Shown here piece after piece: positions 22,343 to 35,339 of a stretch of DNA of 64,000 bases (positions are counted from its first letter, which is position 1; each line of letters opens with the position of its first letter). Under the pieces are notes generated by a model that was given only the letters and a program-made list of their open reading frames with translations, was not told the DNA's origin and did no database searches. Made by a program: the position numbers and the translations under genes. Source of the DNA: Polytrichum commune (lineage: Eukaryota; Streptophyta; Polytrichopsida; Polytrichales; Polytrichaceae). The stretch lies in assembly GCA_950295325.1 (NCBI GenBank), contig OX485809.1, positions 26,908,001 through 26,972,000 on the forward strand, given 5' to 3'.

Positions 22343-22975
22343 AAGGAAACTTCACATGCAAGACTGAAGGCCCGTGACCATTGCAATCCAAGAGCTCTCA
22401 TTGGTCGAAAGGGCGAAGACCATCCAAGTTCACTTCACACACGAAGGTGAAGGCCTAAAGGGCCAAAGAAGACTTTAGGGATGAAAAGTCTACATGAAGT
22501 CCTACATGGCGGACTATGGATAAGGTTTCATGGTCTCCCGGAATTTTCATTAGGCCCACCTCCAAGAATTCAATCTGACGCAAATTCCGGGAGACTGTGA
22601 TTTTTTTCTTTCCAACATGACAGATTGCAGGGCATATTCCATAACAGATTCTAGGACAAACAAAACACCACCAAATAATTCTCTCAAGTTGATAGAGTTT
22701 GAAACATATCATATTAAACCAAATCCTCCCCTCTTTTTCCGCCAACAAAATATACAATGGACTCGCAACATGGTCCATTCTCACTTCACACTATGCTTGA
22801 GGGCCCGCGACTACATAAAACGGCTTCCCAACACCCATGGTACAGCCTTTGGATGAGAATCAAGGATCCTCACCAGTGCAAGGCCATGGCTCTTAATGTG
22901 TGAAGTTGATGCCTAGGGTTTGGAAATGGCCCCTAATATAAAGCCGCCCTTAGCTCATGTGTGAAGTGGCCCTTA
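22343..22975 (+). mobile_element. Diverged family 1 MITE
   Basis: It opens with a weathered terminus (GGAAACTTCACATGCAAGACTGA), keeps CCCGTGACCATTGCA and the TCTCATTGGT landmark, and closes with GCTCATGTGTGAAGTGGCCC. The middle differs from other copies and includes a second terminus-like stretch (CACTTCACACACGAAGG), so it may be nested or rearranged. Confidence 0.5.
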
Positions 22976-23014
22976 ATGTTGGATGAATGAGAGGTACTCT
23001 CGGAGATGAAAATG

Positions 23015-23039
23015 CTCTCTCTCTCTCTCTCTCTCTCTC
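23015..23039. repeat. (CT)n microsatellite
   Basis: A run of about 12 CT units in non-coding spacer. Confidence 0.9.
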
Positions 23040-23049
23040 AGAGTTTGAC

Positions 23050-24560
23050 TCCGCTCTCTGAAACCTATTTAATGTGTCCTCATTCCCAAGCATGTGTCAT
23101 AAATCAACTCATTTCAAACCAACTTTGCTGCCATAAAGTCCTATTACTTTGTAGACCCGAGCTCTAGTCAACATTGTTCACGTGACACTCGGGAGCGGGG
23201 ACTTTGAATTGAAATTTTGAATGAGTGCAGATTCTGGAAGGGAAATACAAGGGGATCTAAAATGTTTTAAAAGCAACCGTGTACGCCGACATTGCAATAG
23301 TCATGCTTGAAGTCCTTCAAAAACTCGTGATTTGGTAAGGATATCTTGGCCCCCTTGTGATATGTTACAATGTTTAGGGAGTGTTCGAGTGGTGTCAAAA
23401 ACTTAAATTTTCGTGAAACGAAGAGCAGATGTTTGGCTTCGCCCACATGAGGGCTATGTAAAAACAAGTTTTTTGGGGCAATTGTTTGAAGGCATTGAGG
23501 TAGTTGGGCTGTCTGAAACGGCTACCGTATAGTTGGGCCCAACCAACACCTCAGACTACGTTGCACGCCTTCGTGATCGGGAGTGGCATTACTTATTACC
23601 GTAAACATTGGTTGCGATTTATATTCAACACCCCGTCTGGACTGATGGCTCAAAGTCTTTTTGATTGCAACCTTTTCCTTTGGAAAGGGACCAACACCTA
23701 GTTGCTTAGTAATGTTATGTAGCTCTATGTCCTACATGTATGTCACCACTAGATTGGTCCCATATGCTCCCACCATATACATAAAATTACTATTACATTT
23801 TATTATATTGATTTCAATATTTATGGCACGACTATATCTTATTGGTATTTTGACCCTAGTAGTCGATATGTATTTAACCAATAGCTCTATGTGTACATTC
23901 AAAGGGTTACACAATTAAGAGTTAACACCTTGCACCCAATACTGTTGTTTTGGAGGAGGAATTGGAGGGAATTGGAGGGAATACTTGCATAGTGGCCCTT
24001 GGGGTGATCCCCAAGTGTTGGCAAAGGGGGTATAGGGTACCCATTAGCGGGGAGTATGTCATGCATATTGCCCTTGTGTTTTCAACTAGAGTTGGGTTAG
24101 TGCTTGCATGTTGTGCAAGGATGGTGACATTGTCAACCCAATCAAACCACTTTCGATGTTAGACAATGCTCTCTTCATAACACTTTGTGCTTTAAATTAA
24201 ACTCTACATGGTTACTTGATTGATATTAACACATGCCCATCATTATGTTACACATTTCTTGTATCATAATATACATATAGGGTAGTAATTAATGGTGTCT
24301 TCGCCACTATTGTCTCAAGGCCTTTTCAAAGACATTGTTTATGGTATTTCGTGTTGCCGGCCTAATAGTGTCGCTTACCCCAATATGAGGCCTAAGTGTA
24401 GGCTGCACCAATAATCCTTTTTTTTTTGTCATTAGTGTAACCATATGACATCTGGCATTAATGTGCAAGTAATAATATGTAGGTAGTAGAATGCTAAAAA
24501 ATATTATGAAGTCTATTACTAGGTTACACAATGGTCAACAAGTTCATCATGAGTGTAATT
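23050..24560. other. Gene-free spacer
   Basis: Only short unrelated open frames are present. No repeat boundary, RNA gene or conserved motif was recognised. Confidence 0.4.
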
Positions 24561-24569
24561 ACACAACAC

Positions 24570-24997
24570 CACGGGGAGGTCACTTTATTGTAAAGTTGAA
24601 CAATCACGTGCGAACACTTTACATGTAAGAAATCCTATTTTTTACATAAAGCATCACCAAAATGGGTCAAACGTTTATCAACTTTTTTTCAAGAGTAGAT
24701 ATACATGGTACCTATTACAAAGTAAAAAGTAACTAAATTTGATTTATATATATATATAAACATACCGTTTCTAACTAGAATGATAGAGAACTGAACTAAA
24801 ACATTACTACAAAAATGAAGATTTAAAGTACTATAAAAATAAAGATTTAAAGTATATATAAAATATATACTATCAATGGTTATATATATGTAGAAAAAAC
24901 ATCATAAATTCTAAAAATATATATGGCATGTAATATAGGGGTAGCAAACTTTGTTCTCACGTGGTGTTCAACTTGACAATGGAGTGACCTCCCCGTG
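24570..24997. mobile_element. hAT-like MITE with exact 8-bp target duplication
   Basis: The left terminus CACGGGGAGGTCACTTTATT and the reverse complement of the right terminus, CACGGGGAGGTCACTCCATT, match over a longer inverted repeat (about 40 bp, a few mismatches). The element is flanked on both sides by CACAACAC (24562-24569 and 24998-25005). An 8-bp duplication is characteristic of hAT elements. The 428-bp AT-rich interior has no coding capacity. A decayed relative lies at 32107-32490. Confidence 0.85.
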
Positions 24998-25005
24998 CAC
25001 AACAC

Positions 25006-25720
25006 TTGGCATTAGTATGCTCAATATAAATTCCTCTTGCATATCAGATATATATATGCATAACATTTGCTATTAATAAGCTCAATATTATCTTCCTCTT
25101 GCATGCTAAATTATAACATATATGATATGACACTTGACATTCGTGTGCTTGAAAATATTTTTCCTTCTGAGATTAAATAACCATACCCTAAACAATGATT
25201 CACTCCCAAAATTTAATCTAAACAACAAATTATGTCATGTTGACATGTATCGGATGTGCCATTTTCTAAGGTTGCATACAATATGTTCACACCCTTGGCA
25301 AATAGTATACGTGACACTTAAACTCTACGAGCCGAGGGTGGATTTTTTTAGTCTAAGCAATCAACAATGCCAAACCATACCAACACACATGTTCACGTTA
25401 ATATCTTCCAATTTTGAGCGGTGGGTGGCTGCAATTTTGTGTAAATGGTCCTAATTTGACAACGCATACATCGATAAGGTCAAATATGTCATAAGAAGCG
25501 CATGTTTTCTTTAATAAACATTTGAATTACATTGAATTGTTTTAGACGATTTTGGGGGAAAATAAATCTTTGGCCATTGGGGGTTAATACCATAGATGTT
25601 GTAGTGCTCCCCAAGATCATGTACCACTGCTTTAGAATATGAGTTGGAGAGAGGTGTGATGATGACGTTGGAGATGCCCGAAATGATGGAATTGAGAGGT
25701 GATTGATGCAAGCACTATGT
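25006..25720. other. Gene-free AT-rich spacer
   Basis: No gene or repeat boundary is recognised. Short frames on either strand look random. Confidence 0.4.
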
Positions 25721-25727
25721 ACTAGAT

Positions 25728-26215
25728 ATTGTACACTTGGAGCCCTATCATAATTCGTAGCAGGGTGACACATATATGTTACCAAGCGTAGTGCTTGCCA
25801 TTTTGCATTGGTCGCTTCCTATTGTCTATATTAGTTGTGCTCGTGTCCAATGAAGACATGACACGTCAACAAGACATAAAATGGTGAGCGCTACAGTGAC
25901 ACAAATGTAGAGAAATTCATAATCTCATTGTAAACGGGTATCTATCTTACAATGTATCTCTCTATGATATCTATCTATTTGTGGCATCTATCTATGTTAT
26001 GATGATATTGTACACATGGGAACCTTGCTACAACTTGTAGCATGGTGACACATGTACGATATCAAACGTAATACTCGCCATGTCGTGAGAGCCGTTCACT
26101 ACACTTCACACGTTCGTGGTGCTCGTATCGAATGAAGACAGGATGGAGACATGAGATGTCAACAAGGTATGAGATAGCGAGCACTACGATGACACAAATG
26201 TAGACAAATCATAAT
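25728..26215 (+). repeat. Tandem duplication, about 280-bp period, two diverged copies
   Basis: The segment GTACACTTGG ... GTAGCAGGGTGACACAT ... TGACACAAATGTAGA (about 25728-25930) recurs at about 26008-26215 as GTACACATGG ... GTAGCATGGTGACACAT ... TGACACAAATGTAGA. The copies have drifted considerably. Confidence 0.6.
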
Positions 26216-26501
26216 GTTGGTGGAAGGTACGTACACTCTAAACTCCGTAATACCAACCTCCATAATGTCACACACCCTCTCTAATATCCCGAAACCGTAG
26301 GGAACGGATGTTCGTAGTTCAAATATCGCTCCTTATTGTCACATTTCTCTCTCTCATATCATGCAATTTGTCATTAATGCAAATCACCCAAGAAGTCAAC
26401 CCACACCCTTGCATTGCGCCACATGTCAACATGTGGAGCGTCACCCTCTTCTTCTTCTTCTTATGCCACTCATTGAATGTTGGTGCATGCGTCCACCGCA
26501 T

Positions 26502-27350
26502 CGCCCCGGAAGGCCAAGTGGAGTGGACCACACTAGCGTAGGTGACGGGAGAGAGAATTCAAACCGTCCTCACAACTCCTTCGTGTCATTCCATAGTGTC
26601 ACGCGCTACACTAATTCTATAGCATCATGCATCCATGTTAACACTACAAAACCTTGTAATATCACGTGCACTTTGGTTGCCACATACGTGATACTACGGA
26701 GTCTAAAGTGTATCTATCTTATGTTACGACACAATGCCAACTGACTAACTAGCTCGATCTTGCACTTCCCTAAGTTACGCCACATCGCCCGGGAAGGCCA
26801 AGTGGAGTGGACCGCATTAACGTAGGTGATAGGAGAACGAATTCAAATCGTCCTCGCATCTCCTTTGTGTCATTCCGTGGTGTCACACCCTACACTAATT
26901 CTATAGCATCACACATCCATGTTAACACTACAAAACCCCGTGATATCACGTGCACTTTGGTTGCCACAAGCATGATACTACGGAGTCTAGAGTGTATCTA
27001 TCTTATGTTACAACACAATGTCAACTAACTGACTCACTCGCTCTTGCACTTCCCTAAGTTACGCCACATCGCCCGGGAAGGCCAAGTGGAGTGGACCACA
27101 CTAGCGTAGGTGACGGGAGAGCGAATTCAAATCATCCTCACAACTCCTTTGTGTCATTCCATAGTGTCACACGCTACACTAATTCTATAGCATCACGCAT
27201 CCATGTTAACACTACAAAACCCCATAATATCACGTGCACTTTGGTTGCCACAGACGTGATACTACGGAGTCTAGAGTGTATCTATCTTATGTTACGACAC
27301 AGCGTCAGCTGCCTGATTCGCTCGCTCTTGCACTTCCCTAAGTTACGCAT
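26502..27350 (+). repeat. 284-bp tandem repeat, three units
   Basis: The units begin at 26502, 26786 and 27070 with CGCCCCGGAAGGCCAAGTGG or CGCCCGGGAAGGCCAAGTGG. Each runs through GTCATTCC...GTGTCAC, CTAATTCTATAGCATCA and TACGGAGTCTA to TTGCACTTCCCTAAGTTACGC. The spacing is exactly 284 in both steps. Similar open frames of about 70 codons occur in each unit, but 284 is not a multiple of three, so they are by-products of the repeat. This looks like a small satellite array. Confidence 0.85.
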
Positions 27351-27596
27351 TGGACTCGCTCGCTCGCTCACAGACAGAGTACAAAACTTATTTACTTACG
27401 GAGGGAGTTGGGCGGACTGACTGATGGACGGACTGACTGATTGATTGAGTGAGTGCAGGAGCTGGAGGCTCTAGTCCACCACCACATGCAAGCTTGCAGC
27501 AGCAGCCGCCTGTGAGCCGGCCGGGTGACCGACTGGCTACGTTTCCCAGGACTTTGGTCACAAAATGATGTTGGGAAGTGGCCATGAGTTCAGAGT

Positions 27597-27628
<32 letters not shown>

Positions 27629-27658
27629 GCCTTCCTTCCTTCCTTCCTTCCTTCCTTC
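27597..27658. repeat. Compound (GACA)n-(CTTC)n microsatellite
   Basis: About eight GACA units run directly into about seven CTTC units. Confidence 0.95.
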
Positions 27659-27742
27659 AGAATCGACGCAACGTGGTTGCCAGTTCCGCTGCACCCGAGC
27701 CTGCTTCTTCTGACGCAGTCCTCCACACTCGCTTCCGTCTAA

Positions 27743-28270
27743 GGGCGGGTTTAGACTTGGAGTCAAGGCTCAAAAATGGGTTGGGGTGAAAGAAATCCAC
27801 TCCTCTCATTGGTAGAGAGGTTGGGACTCGCCTCTTCAAGTTTACATCATGAGTTGGGGCCAATTAACAAATAAATTATTTTATTCATCATGACAATGGC
27901 CTCAAGCCTTGGAAAAGAGAGCTCCCAACCTTGTGGACTCTTTCCCTCTAGTTGAGGCCATTGTCAGAGCTTTTATTTGCTTATAGTAGTTTATTCTTTG
28001 AGCATTGAATAGGAGGGGAGAAATTCTAAATTTATTATACTTTAATCATTATCCATAGAATAGTTCATGAGTACATTGGAACCTCTCATAACCCTCTCAT
28101 AATTGCAGCCTCCAAATGGCCCCAACCCCACCTAAATAGGTTTACACATGAAAGCAATGAATGAAGTTAGGTTACTTTCTTATTAATGGCCTTGGGGGCC
28201 GATTTGCATGCCACATGGGACATATTGGCCTTCGTTCCCAATGGCCTTGGCCCCAAGTCTAAACAGGCCC
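27743..28270. mobile_element. MITE, family 2, TAA target duplication
   Basis: The termini GGGCGGGTTTAGACTTGGAG and (reverse complement of the right end) GGGCCTGTTTAGACTTGGGG are inverted repeats matching at about 25 of 30 positions. TAA flanks both sides (27740-27742, 28271-28273). The interior is non-coding. The next element starts directly after the right TAA. Confidence 0.8.
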
Positions 28271-28273
28271 TAA

Positions 28274-28769
28274 GGGCCACTTCACACACGAGCCAAGAGC
28301 CGTGACCACAAAATTGTGAAAGTGTCCAAAGGCCCCCGTCCCAACACACCTCCAAACTCATCATGCATGTAGTGTGGTCACGGATGCTCAGGTGTAGTGT
28401 GAAGTCATTTGTGACGGGTGCTCAACCAAATGCTATTTCAATGAATGCATGTTCATGTAGGTCCTCACACATGATAAAGTAGAATAAATCAATGGTTGTG
28501 AGCATCTGGAGTGCCATGGTCTCCCGGTTTTGTGTTGGGCCTACCTCCAAGATGTGGTTTTTGAAACTAGTCCAAGTGACCATGAAACATAATCCATTCG
28601 ATGCCATGTAGGACTCCATGTAGACTTTACATCCGTCTTGCATTCACATACTCCGTTGGTCCCTCAAGCGTGGTGTGAAGCGAACTTCGACCGGCTCCGC
28701 CTTTTGCACCAATGAGAGTGCTTGAAGTGTAATGGTCACGGGCTCTCAGTCTCGTGTGTGAAGTGGCTC
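28274..28769 (-). mobile_element. Tourist-like MITE, family 1, copy 2 (inverted)
   Basis: This is the reverse orientation of the family at 20414-20922. It starts GGGCCACTTCACACACGAGC and ends CTCGTGTGTGAAGTGGCTC, with the CCGGTTTTGT and ACTCCGTTGGTCC landmarks reversed. The flanks are TAA and TGA. It shares the single TAA at 28271-28273 with the neighbouring family 2 element. Confidence 0.8.
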
Positions 28770-28960
28770 TGAGTTATCGCATGTTGCCTGATGTGAGGTT
28801 CATGAGGAGGTAAGTTAATGGTGGCCGGTGCTCAGTGGGTAGCTTGGAGAGCCCGAAGGGGAAATCTACCCAGAATCGTTTTAAAGGTTTCCTTTCAGTT
28901 TAGCAGCTTATTGAAGAAAATCGGCATTTCTTACGATAGAGTTGATTGTTTGTGTCGTTA

Positions 28961-29461
28961 GGGCCACTTCACACACGAGACTGAGAGCCCATGAACATTA
29001 CACTTCGAACACTCTCATTGGTGGAAAAGGCGGAGCCGGTCCAGGTTCGCTTCACACTACGCTTGAGGGACCAACGGAGTATGTGAATGCGAGATGGGTG
29101 TGAAGTCTACGTGGATTCCTACATGGCATCGAGTGGACTGTGTTTCATGGGCACTTGGACTATTTTCAAAAATCACCTCTTGGAGGTAGGCCTAACACAA
29201 AACCGGGAGACCATGGCACTTTGAACGCTCACAACCGTTGATTCATTTTATTTTATCATGTGTGACGACCCTCATGAATAGATATTAATTGAAGAAAACA
29301 TTTGGTTGAGGGCATGGTCACATATGACTTCTCACTACACTTGAGGATTCGTGACCCACACTACATGATTTTGGAGGTGTTGTGGGACGGCCTTTGGACA
29401 CTTTCTTTTGGGCTCTCACAATTTCATGGTCACGGCTCTTGACTCGTGTGTGAAGCGACCC
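28961..29461 (+). mobile_element. Tourist-like MITE, family 1, copy 3
   Basis: It starts GGGCCACTTCACACACGAGA and ends CTCGTGTGTGAAGCGACCC. An exact TTA is on both sides (28958-28960 and 29462-29464), the clearest target duplication in this family and typical of PIF/Harbinger-like elements. Confidence 0.85.
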
Positions 29462-29464
29462 TTA

Positions 29465-32100
29465 GGACTAACGTTCACAAGTCCAAAATCAAAGGAAGAG
29501 GACATAAATGTGTGTGTTGGTATTGTTGGGCAACCATGACTACCTAGACAAAAATACTTGCTCGCCTTTTAGGAGTTAAGAGGCACTTTGTGGCTTGTTT
29601 ATACTAGTATCATTGGATCATGACCACCACTCTCTTGATTTTTTTCATTGGTTGAGAAATGAGTGGTGGTCTCACTTGATTTTATACAAGGTCATCCAAA
29701 AATAAGATTGGCCGTTTCATTAAAAGGGATCAAAGGGACCAAAGAAGTTTGAATGGATGAACAAAACTATGTGGACTTTTACATGGTATGCAATGGATAA
29801 TGTTCAATGGTCTACGCAATTCTACATCAAGCCCGCCCCGAGAAGGTGAGACTAACACAAAATCACAAGACCATCGAGCTTTAGAATCTAACAATCCTTG
29901 CTTTCTTATAACTTATTGTGTAAAAAGGGCCACATGAGTGGGATGTTAATGAATTAACCAAGGAGCAAAAATTATTATGATGTTGCTTGATCTTCATGTT
30001 GGTCTAAGTCTACATGTCATCCCATAACAAATACCACGAGAATTAGAGCCCCTTCATAACTAATTCACCCTTTCAAATGTGAATACACTTAATGGGTGCA
30101 CACAAGCATGCTTGTATCTACATTTCCTCCATGGGCAAGCCCTTAAGTTGTAACATGGTTAGTTGAGAAATATACACCCACTATAATTTGGGTGGGTGAT
30201 AGTGGTACAGGTTGCACCAAAAAATCATAACAATCATCTAAAAAATATCCAGTCACTTGTCCTAATATTAAAATGACAACAATCATCTAATCCTATCATG
30301 ATATAGTGGACGTGCCAATCTATGGGTGATGTATAATTGATTTCTTGTGCATTAATATTTGGTCTATGTATGGGTGCATGTTGCTATAGTTTACAATCAT
30401 ATGGCCCAAAATACACCACTTATTTCACTCAATTTAGACATGCAATTAGTCTGGTCCGTAACTAAAGTAGTATTGAACCTATTGTTGTAGGTGCCGAATT
30501 GTTGTGACTATTGTTGTTATTGAAGATGTCATTCCAGCTAGTATTTGCAACCCATAACACATTGTCATTTATTGAGCATATAAGTTAGTTACTATTGCAG
30601 TTGTCATCTCACACCAAAATTGTTCCTGCTAAACCATAAACAAGTCACACGTAACACACAACACCATACTAGGTAAATTTCCAAACACGCACACATTAAA
30701 AATATATAATTTGAATACACCCAAATTCACTCATATAGTAAACAAAGACACATACACCGGATTTACACAAACCCATAGGCATAGTTTTTTAGCTTAGGGT
30801 AGTACTAATAAGAATATAGGACAAAAAGACATATTAATAAAATTTGCATTCGTTGTTGTAATTTAGATTTTGGATAAAATAAAACCCATGGAAGCAGTCA
30901 TGGACGACTTAAAATGTGATTTTTGTACCAACTAGGTGTCTCACATAAGTTTTATTAGGACAATTCCATGTTAATCCAAGTAATTGAGGATGTTGATTGA
31001 CAACTCCTACACTCATTCAAGAATAAGAGGTTGCAAGTCTCTCAATCATAGTACATGCATTGGTGATAGTCTTTCAATCTCATATTATTTACCTTGGCAA
31101 TACTGTAGTATGTTAGTGAGTTCATTTTAATTGGATCTTGTGCGGTGCACAAGCATAAGTACAACCATTGACAATAGTCTTGCATAAAGTATATTGTTTT
31201 TGTCTCCTTGCCAAAGCCAAGGGCATTTTGATGTGGTCAATAGTCATGTGTTAATTAACCTCTTAAGTGTGACTTGAATTGATAGTACAATCACCCTTGT
31301 AGGGTTCCCAATCTTCTTTGATTGATTTTTTAATTCAATAAGACAATCAAGCAATAGTCTTTTACTTCAATTCCAAGTGGAAGTAACACTTATCTATCCC
31401 ATAACTTATCTATCCCATAAGACAATAGGCCAAACCATTGTTCAAGTTAAAGGGCCATAATCTTGGTTCATTTATACCATTTTCAAAATTTCAAATCGAA
31501 CACAATAACTCACTTTAGTTTTTTTTTAATAATTAAAAAAAAATCATTGGCAACTATTCAAGGCTATTGTTTGGTTGTGTTGATCATCATGATTCAAATA
31601 ACATAGATTTTCCCTTAGCATACATCAAAGTAACTTAATCACGTTTATATAAATATTTGGCACTTACTAATGTTCAATACCCAAGTGCCATATCTCCTTT
31701 CACCAAGGATTACTTTACCTTTCATAGATAATGGTCTTGCCCTTTTAGCTTCCAACCTGCCAAAGGTTAGGAAGACGAAAACCTTCTTCTCTTAACATAT
31801 TAAATGAGTGTTAATTCATCTTAACATCAAGATCACTCAAAAATAAGGAATTGCCTACCACAAATTCAATTTGCACATTCCCCATTGTTAATTCTCTCTT
31901 GGCACAACGTAATTGGGAGTTTCATATTCTTCCCCTCAAAGCATTCACAACAAAACTATGGTCTTTAGTCTATTCGAATGGATAGTTATCATATGAAGGA
32001 AGTCAACCTTCAAGACTAAGGTACCATTGTTTCATGACTGAGTTCATCCCTTCATATCAAGATTGCTCAATCAAATTGAATTGTTATTTTAAAGTCCACT
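29465..32100. other. Gene-free AT-rich spacer
   Basis: There are no long open frames, RNA genes or intact repeats. A stretch near 29715-29900 (GGGACCAAAGAAG, ACATGGTATGCAATGGAT, GACTAACACAAAATCACAAG) is a faint relic of the family 1 MITE interior. Confidence 0.45.
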
Positions 32101-32106
32101 ATAATC

Positions 32107-32490
32107 TCCGGGGGGTGCACTCCATTGTCAAGTTGAACACCACATGCGATAAAAACAAATATACTTTTAAAATAAAACATCCAAAATGGGTCAAAATTTT
32201 ATCAAAAATTTTATGAGTATATATACATGGTATCTATTACATAGTAAAAAATGGTAACAAAATTCGATGATTTTTTTATTTTATGAAACATACCATTTCT
32301 AACTAGAATGACAGAGAATTGAGCTAAAACATTTACTACAAAAATGAAGATGACTCAAAATTTCAAAAAGATATACAAAATATATTATCAATGATTATGT
32401 GTATGTAGAAAAAAATATCATAATTTTTAAAATGATCTATGGCATATAATATAGGGTAGCGAACTTTTATCGGACGTGGTTATAAAACAT
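32107..32490. mobile_element. Decayed relative of the hAT-like MITE
   Basis: The left part, TGCACTCCATTGTCAAGTTGAACACCAC, resembles the terminus of the 24570 element. Interior landmarks TACATGGTATCTATTACA, CATTTCTAACTAGAATGA and TATAATATAGGG are shared in order. The right terminus is poorly preserved. Confidence 0.6.
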
Positions 32491-32494
32491 AAGG

Positions 32495-34255
32495 GGGTGT
32501 GATTGCCCTGAGATATAATCACTTTGTGATTCTAGCTATATTGCAAATAGTTAGAGTTCTTATTGTGGACCCACAAACAAAATGACCATACTATGAATTG
32601 CAATCTTAACAACATGTCATCACACAAAGAGGAGTTACATACAAGGTCCATGAATTACTCCCATAAAACATGACTGCTCAATATGCACTTACAATAATAA
32701 AGTTCCAATTTAGGATACAAGTAGACAATCCTGTATGAAACCCTTGGTTACTATTCTAGCTTTTAGAAGTTCATACAATAGACTTGCAACTAAGGAATCC
32801 CTCCTTTAGTGCTAATGACAACATCTAAAAAACTCAAAGTTTGTTGAGTGGTGTCAATGTTTCATGAGTATCTTAGAGAGAGAGAGAGTTGTTGATACAT
32901 AACTTCGTTCATGAGCGTGTGTAGATTTCAACATACACCTCTTTTCCTATTAGACTATGGTCTTTATGATTACCACTTCATGATATTTGAAGACAATAGC
33001 TTAGTCAAACCTTCTCAATCACAATCTTCTAGTTCAATTGAGGTCATGTTCTCACCTAAACCATGTTTAAGCAAAAAATCAACACCACAATAACCTCCTT
33101 GTAAATTGTTTGTGGCTCTTGATAGTTATCACATATTGGACTTTAATAATTTGTTGATCCCCCCTCCTTGAACATTCACCTTGAATTTCATACAAGAAGT
33201 TGTTGTTCATTTACTTACATTTTTCCAAAAAAAAATCATTTATAGTTTTACTTCTTAATTAACTAGCTTTCTATAAGCGCACTATCCAAATAATGAATAT
33301 AAACAAATGAATGCAATATGTGGCAAAGTACATCTTCCTTGAGTAATACTTAAAATCTTAGAAACTAGTAATTGCATTTGACGAAGTACTACAATCTTCT
33401 TTCTAAAACAACACATTCTACAAAACCTGACTTGTTCACAAATGGAAGATGGTGGTTTAGGATGATAAGAAGAATCCTATCAAACCATTGACAATGACAT
33501 CGATATGTAAATAAGTACCAAAATAACCCATTCACTGAGGTTGACCATAATGGAATTATAAACATAGAAACAAATAAACATAATAAAACAAACTTTTGGT
33601 CATGCATGCATAATTATAGTAGATAAGTCCAAAAAATTGTATAAATCCACAAGATAAACATTTTCATGTGTGGCTCATATTGAAAGTTATGAATACCTTA
33701 ACTTCAATTGAAAGGTATTAAAGAAGAAACACATATTAGTCATCTTTTGAAAATGTATATGTATCAACATAAACTTCTAAATTATTAACCTAGTACCATA
33801 CCCTCAACCCATAGGGGTAACCCAAGAGTCATGGTCAACTAGTTTGGAGGACAAAGATGGACAAAACTTCTATCACACCAAATTTCTTCAAATATATATA
33901 TATATATATATATATGATGGATTTGTCATGGGATTAGTCATTATATACCCATCACGTGAACTAATGAATACAAATTATAGGTCCAATAATTGTGTATTTT
34001 TTTCATCCACCAAGCAAACTAATAATTACATAGAGGACAAATTTGCAGGTCATATGATATTATTGCCTCAAGTGATATGTTGTACATTAAAATGACCAGT
34101 TATAGTATAAAATTTAACATTGGTTCATGAAAACATAGTGCCAACATGGCTACTACTATGCACTTGTAACACCCAAAGGTGTCATTGTAAAGTTAGGCTT
34201 AAACCCGACATACCATGTGTCATGGGCCACCCATATAACCAACCCCCACTAGAAG
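32495..34255. other. Gene-free AT-rich spacer
   Basis: No gene is recognised. An (AT)n microsatellite lies at 33892-33915. Short frames are unsupported. Confidence 0.4.
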
Positions 34256-34259
34256 TTGC

Positions 34260-35160
34260 TACATCAAAATCCACAATACAATTCATAGAATTTACATAAT
34301 GTAATGATAATTATGCTGCATAATGCCTTGATAGAAACTATAAAATACAAACCACTCATCGACAACATTACAACAAGAGACTGTAATGTAGCCACATTCA
34401 TGGTCTTAGTTGCATGTGCAAGAGCCACCACACACATCCCATCAATGAAAAGCTTGGAAATAAAACTTAAGCTCCCTATCACAAAAATTAAGAATATATA
34501 TAAACAAATTAACACAATCGCCACACAATATGCACACTCCATATCAATTCATAAACAAAAACTTCCAAGACCCACCATACATCAACAAATCAAAAGTCAA
34601 AACATCAATGACTTAGACCAACTTTGTCAAACTTGTTATGCATGTAGAAAACAAACAATCCTTCGTAGACCTCCAGACCCGCCATGAACCATCACATCAA
34701 CAAAAAGTTGTTGTGAACAGCACAAACCAATATTTCAACTTAATTAGCAATCGCTTAGGGATAAGCCGTTGGTTGATATTGCATTTCATGCATGTACTCA
34801 CATAGCAACACAAAGTCACCTCGCTCCCATGTCCACCTCAAACAAGCTCCACAATAATCGAACCCGGACTGGAACAAACACCCGCTCCCAACGACACATG
34901 AACTTAATGACTTAGTTTACACTCACTACCAAAAACACACCCTTATATCTAATTTCTAGATGATACTATGTTTTTAGGCAATATCCCACTAACTATAGTT
35001 CCATGTAATTGGAAATTGTTGAAGGTTATTGATTACTAAACTAGTGTCTACTCACTGCAAAATGTGAAGTGGGTTTACAGCTAACGTCGTTGTGCTTCAG
35101 GACGTGGCCAATGATGTTCTACGAAATAGACGCTTTATTCACTCCGACCTCCTTTCAAAG
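34260..35160 (+). repeat. Diverged dispersed repeat with a conserved reading frame, copy 1
   Basis: This stretch aligns with 41790-42690 over about 900 bases. Both copies keep a plus-strand frame containing PSMKSLE(I/V)KLK(L/V)PITKI and KQINT(I/V)ATQ(Y/H)AHSI; most changes between copies are conservative, as if it once coded for protein. The opposite strand is also open and reads like a hydrophobic peptide, so the true strand is uncertain. The family is not recognised. Confidence 0.45.
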
Positions 35161-35339
35161 AGCGGAGTTCTTATTCTCGTTGGATTTGGCTTCCACACGT
35201 GCATGTTATCCAACCTCTAGCTTCCCAAGCAATACTTTCATGGTTGGTGGGTGATTTCCGCCGTACATTAACCCCACCTACCTCATTCATCACCAACAAA
35301 AAAATGCTATCAATATCTAGCCAACATGGATATCTACCA

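Noticed and set aside
26361-27420. Three similar open frames of 73-127 codons
   Set aside because: They repeat because the DNA is a 284-bp tandem array. The period is not a multiple of three and no long frame spans the units.
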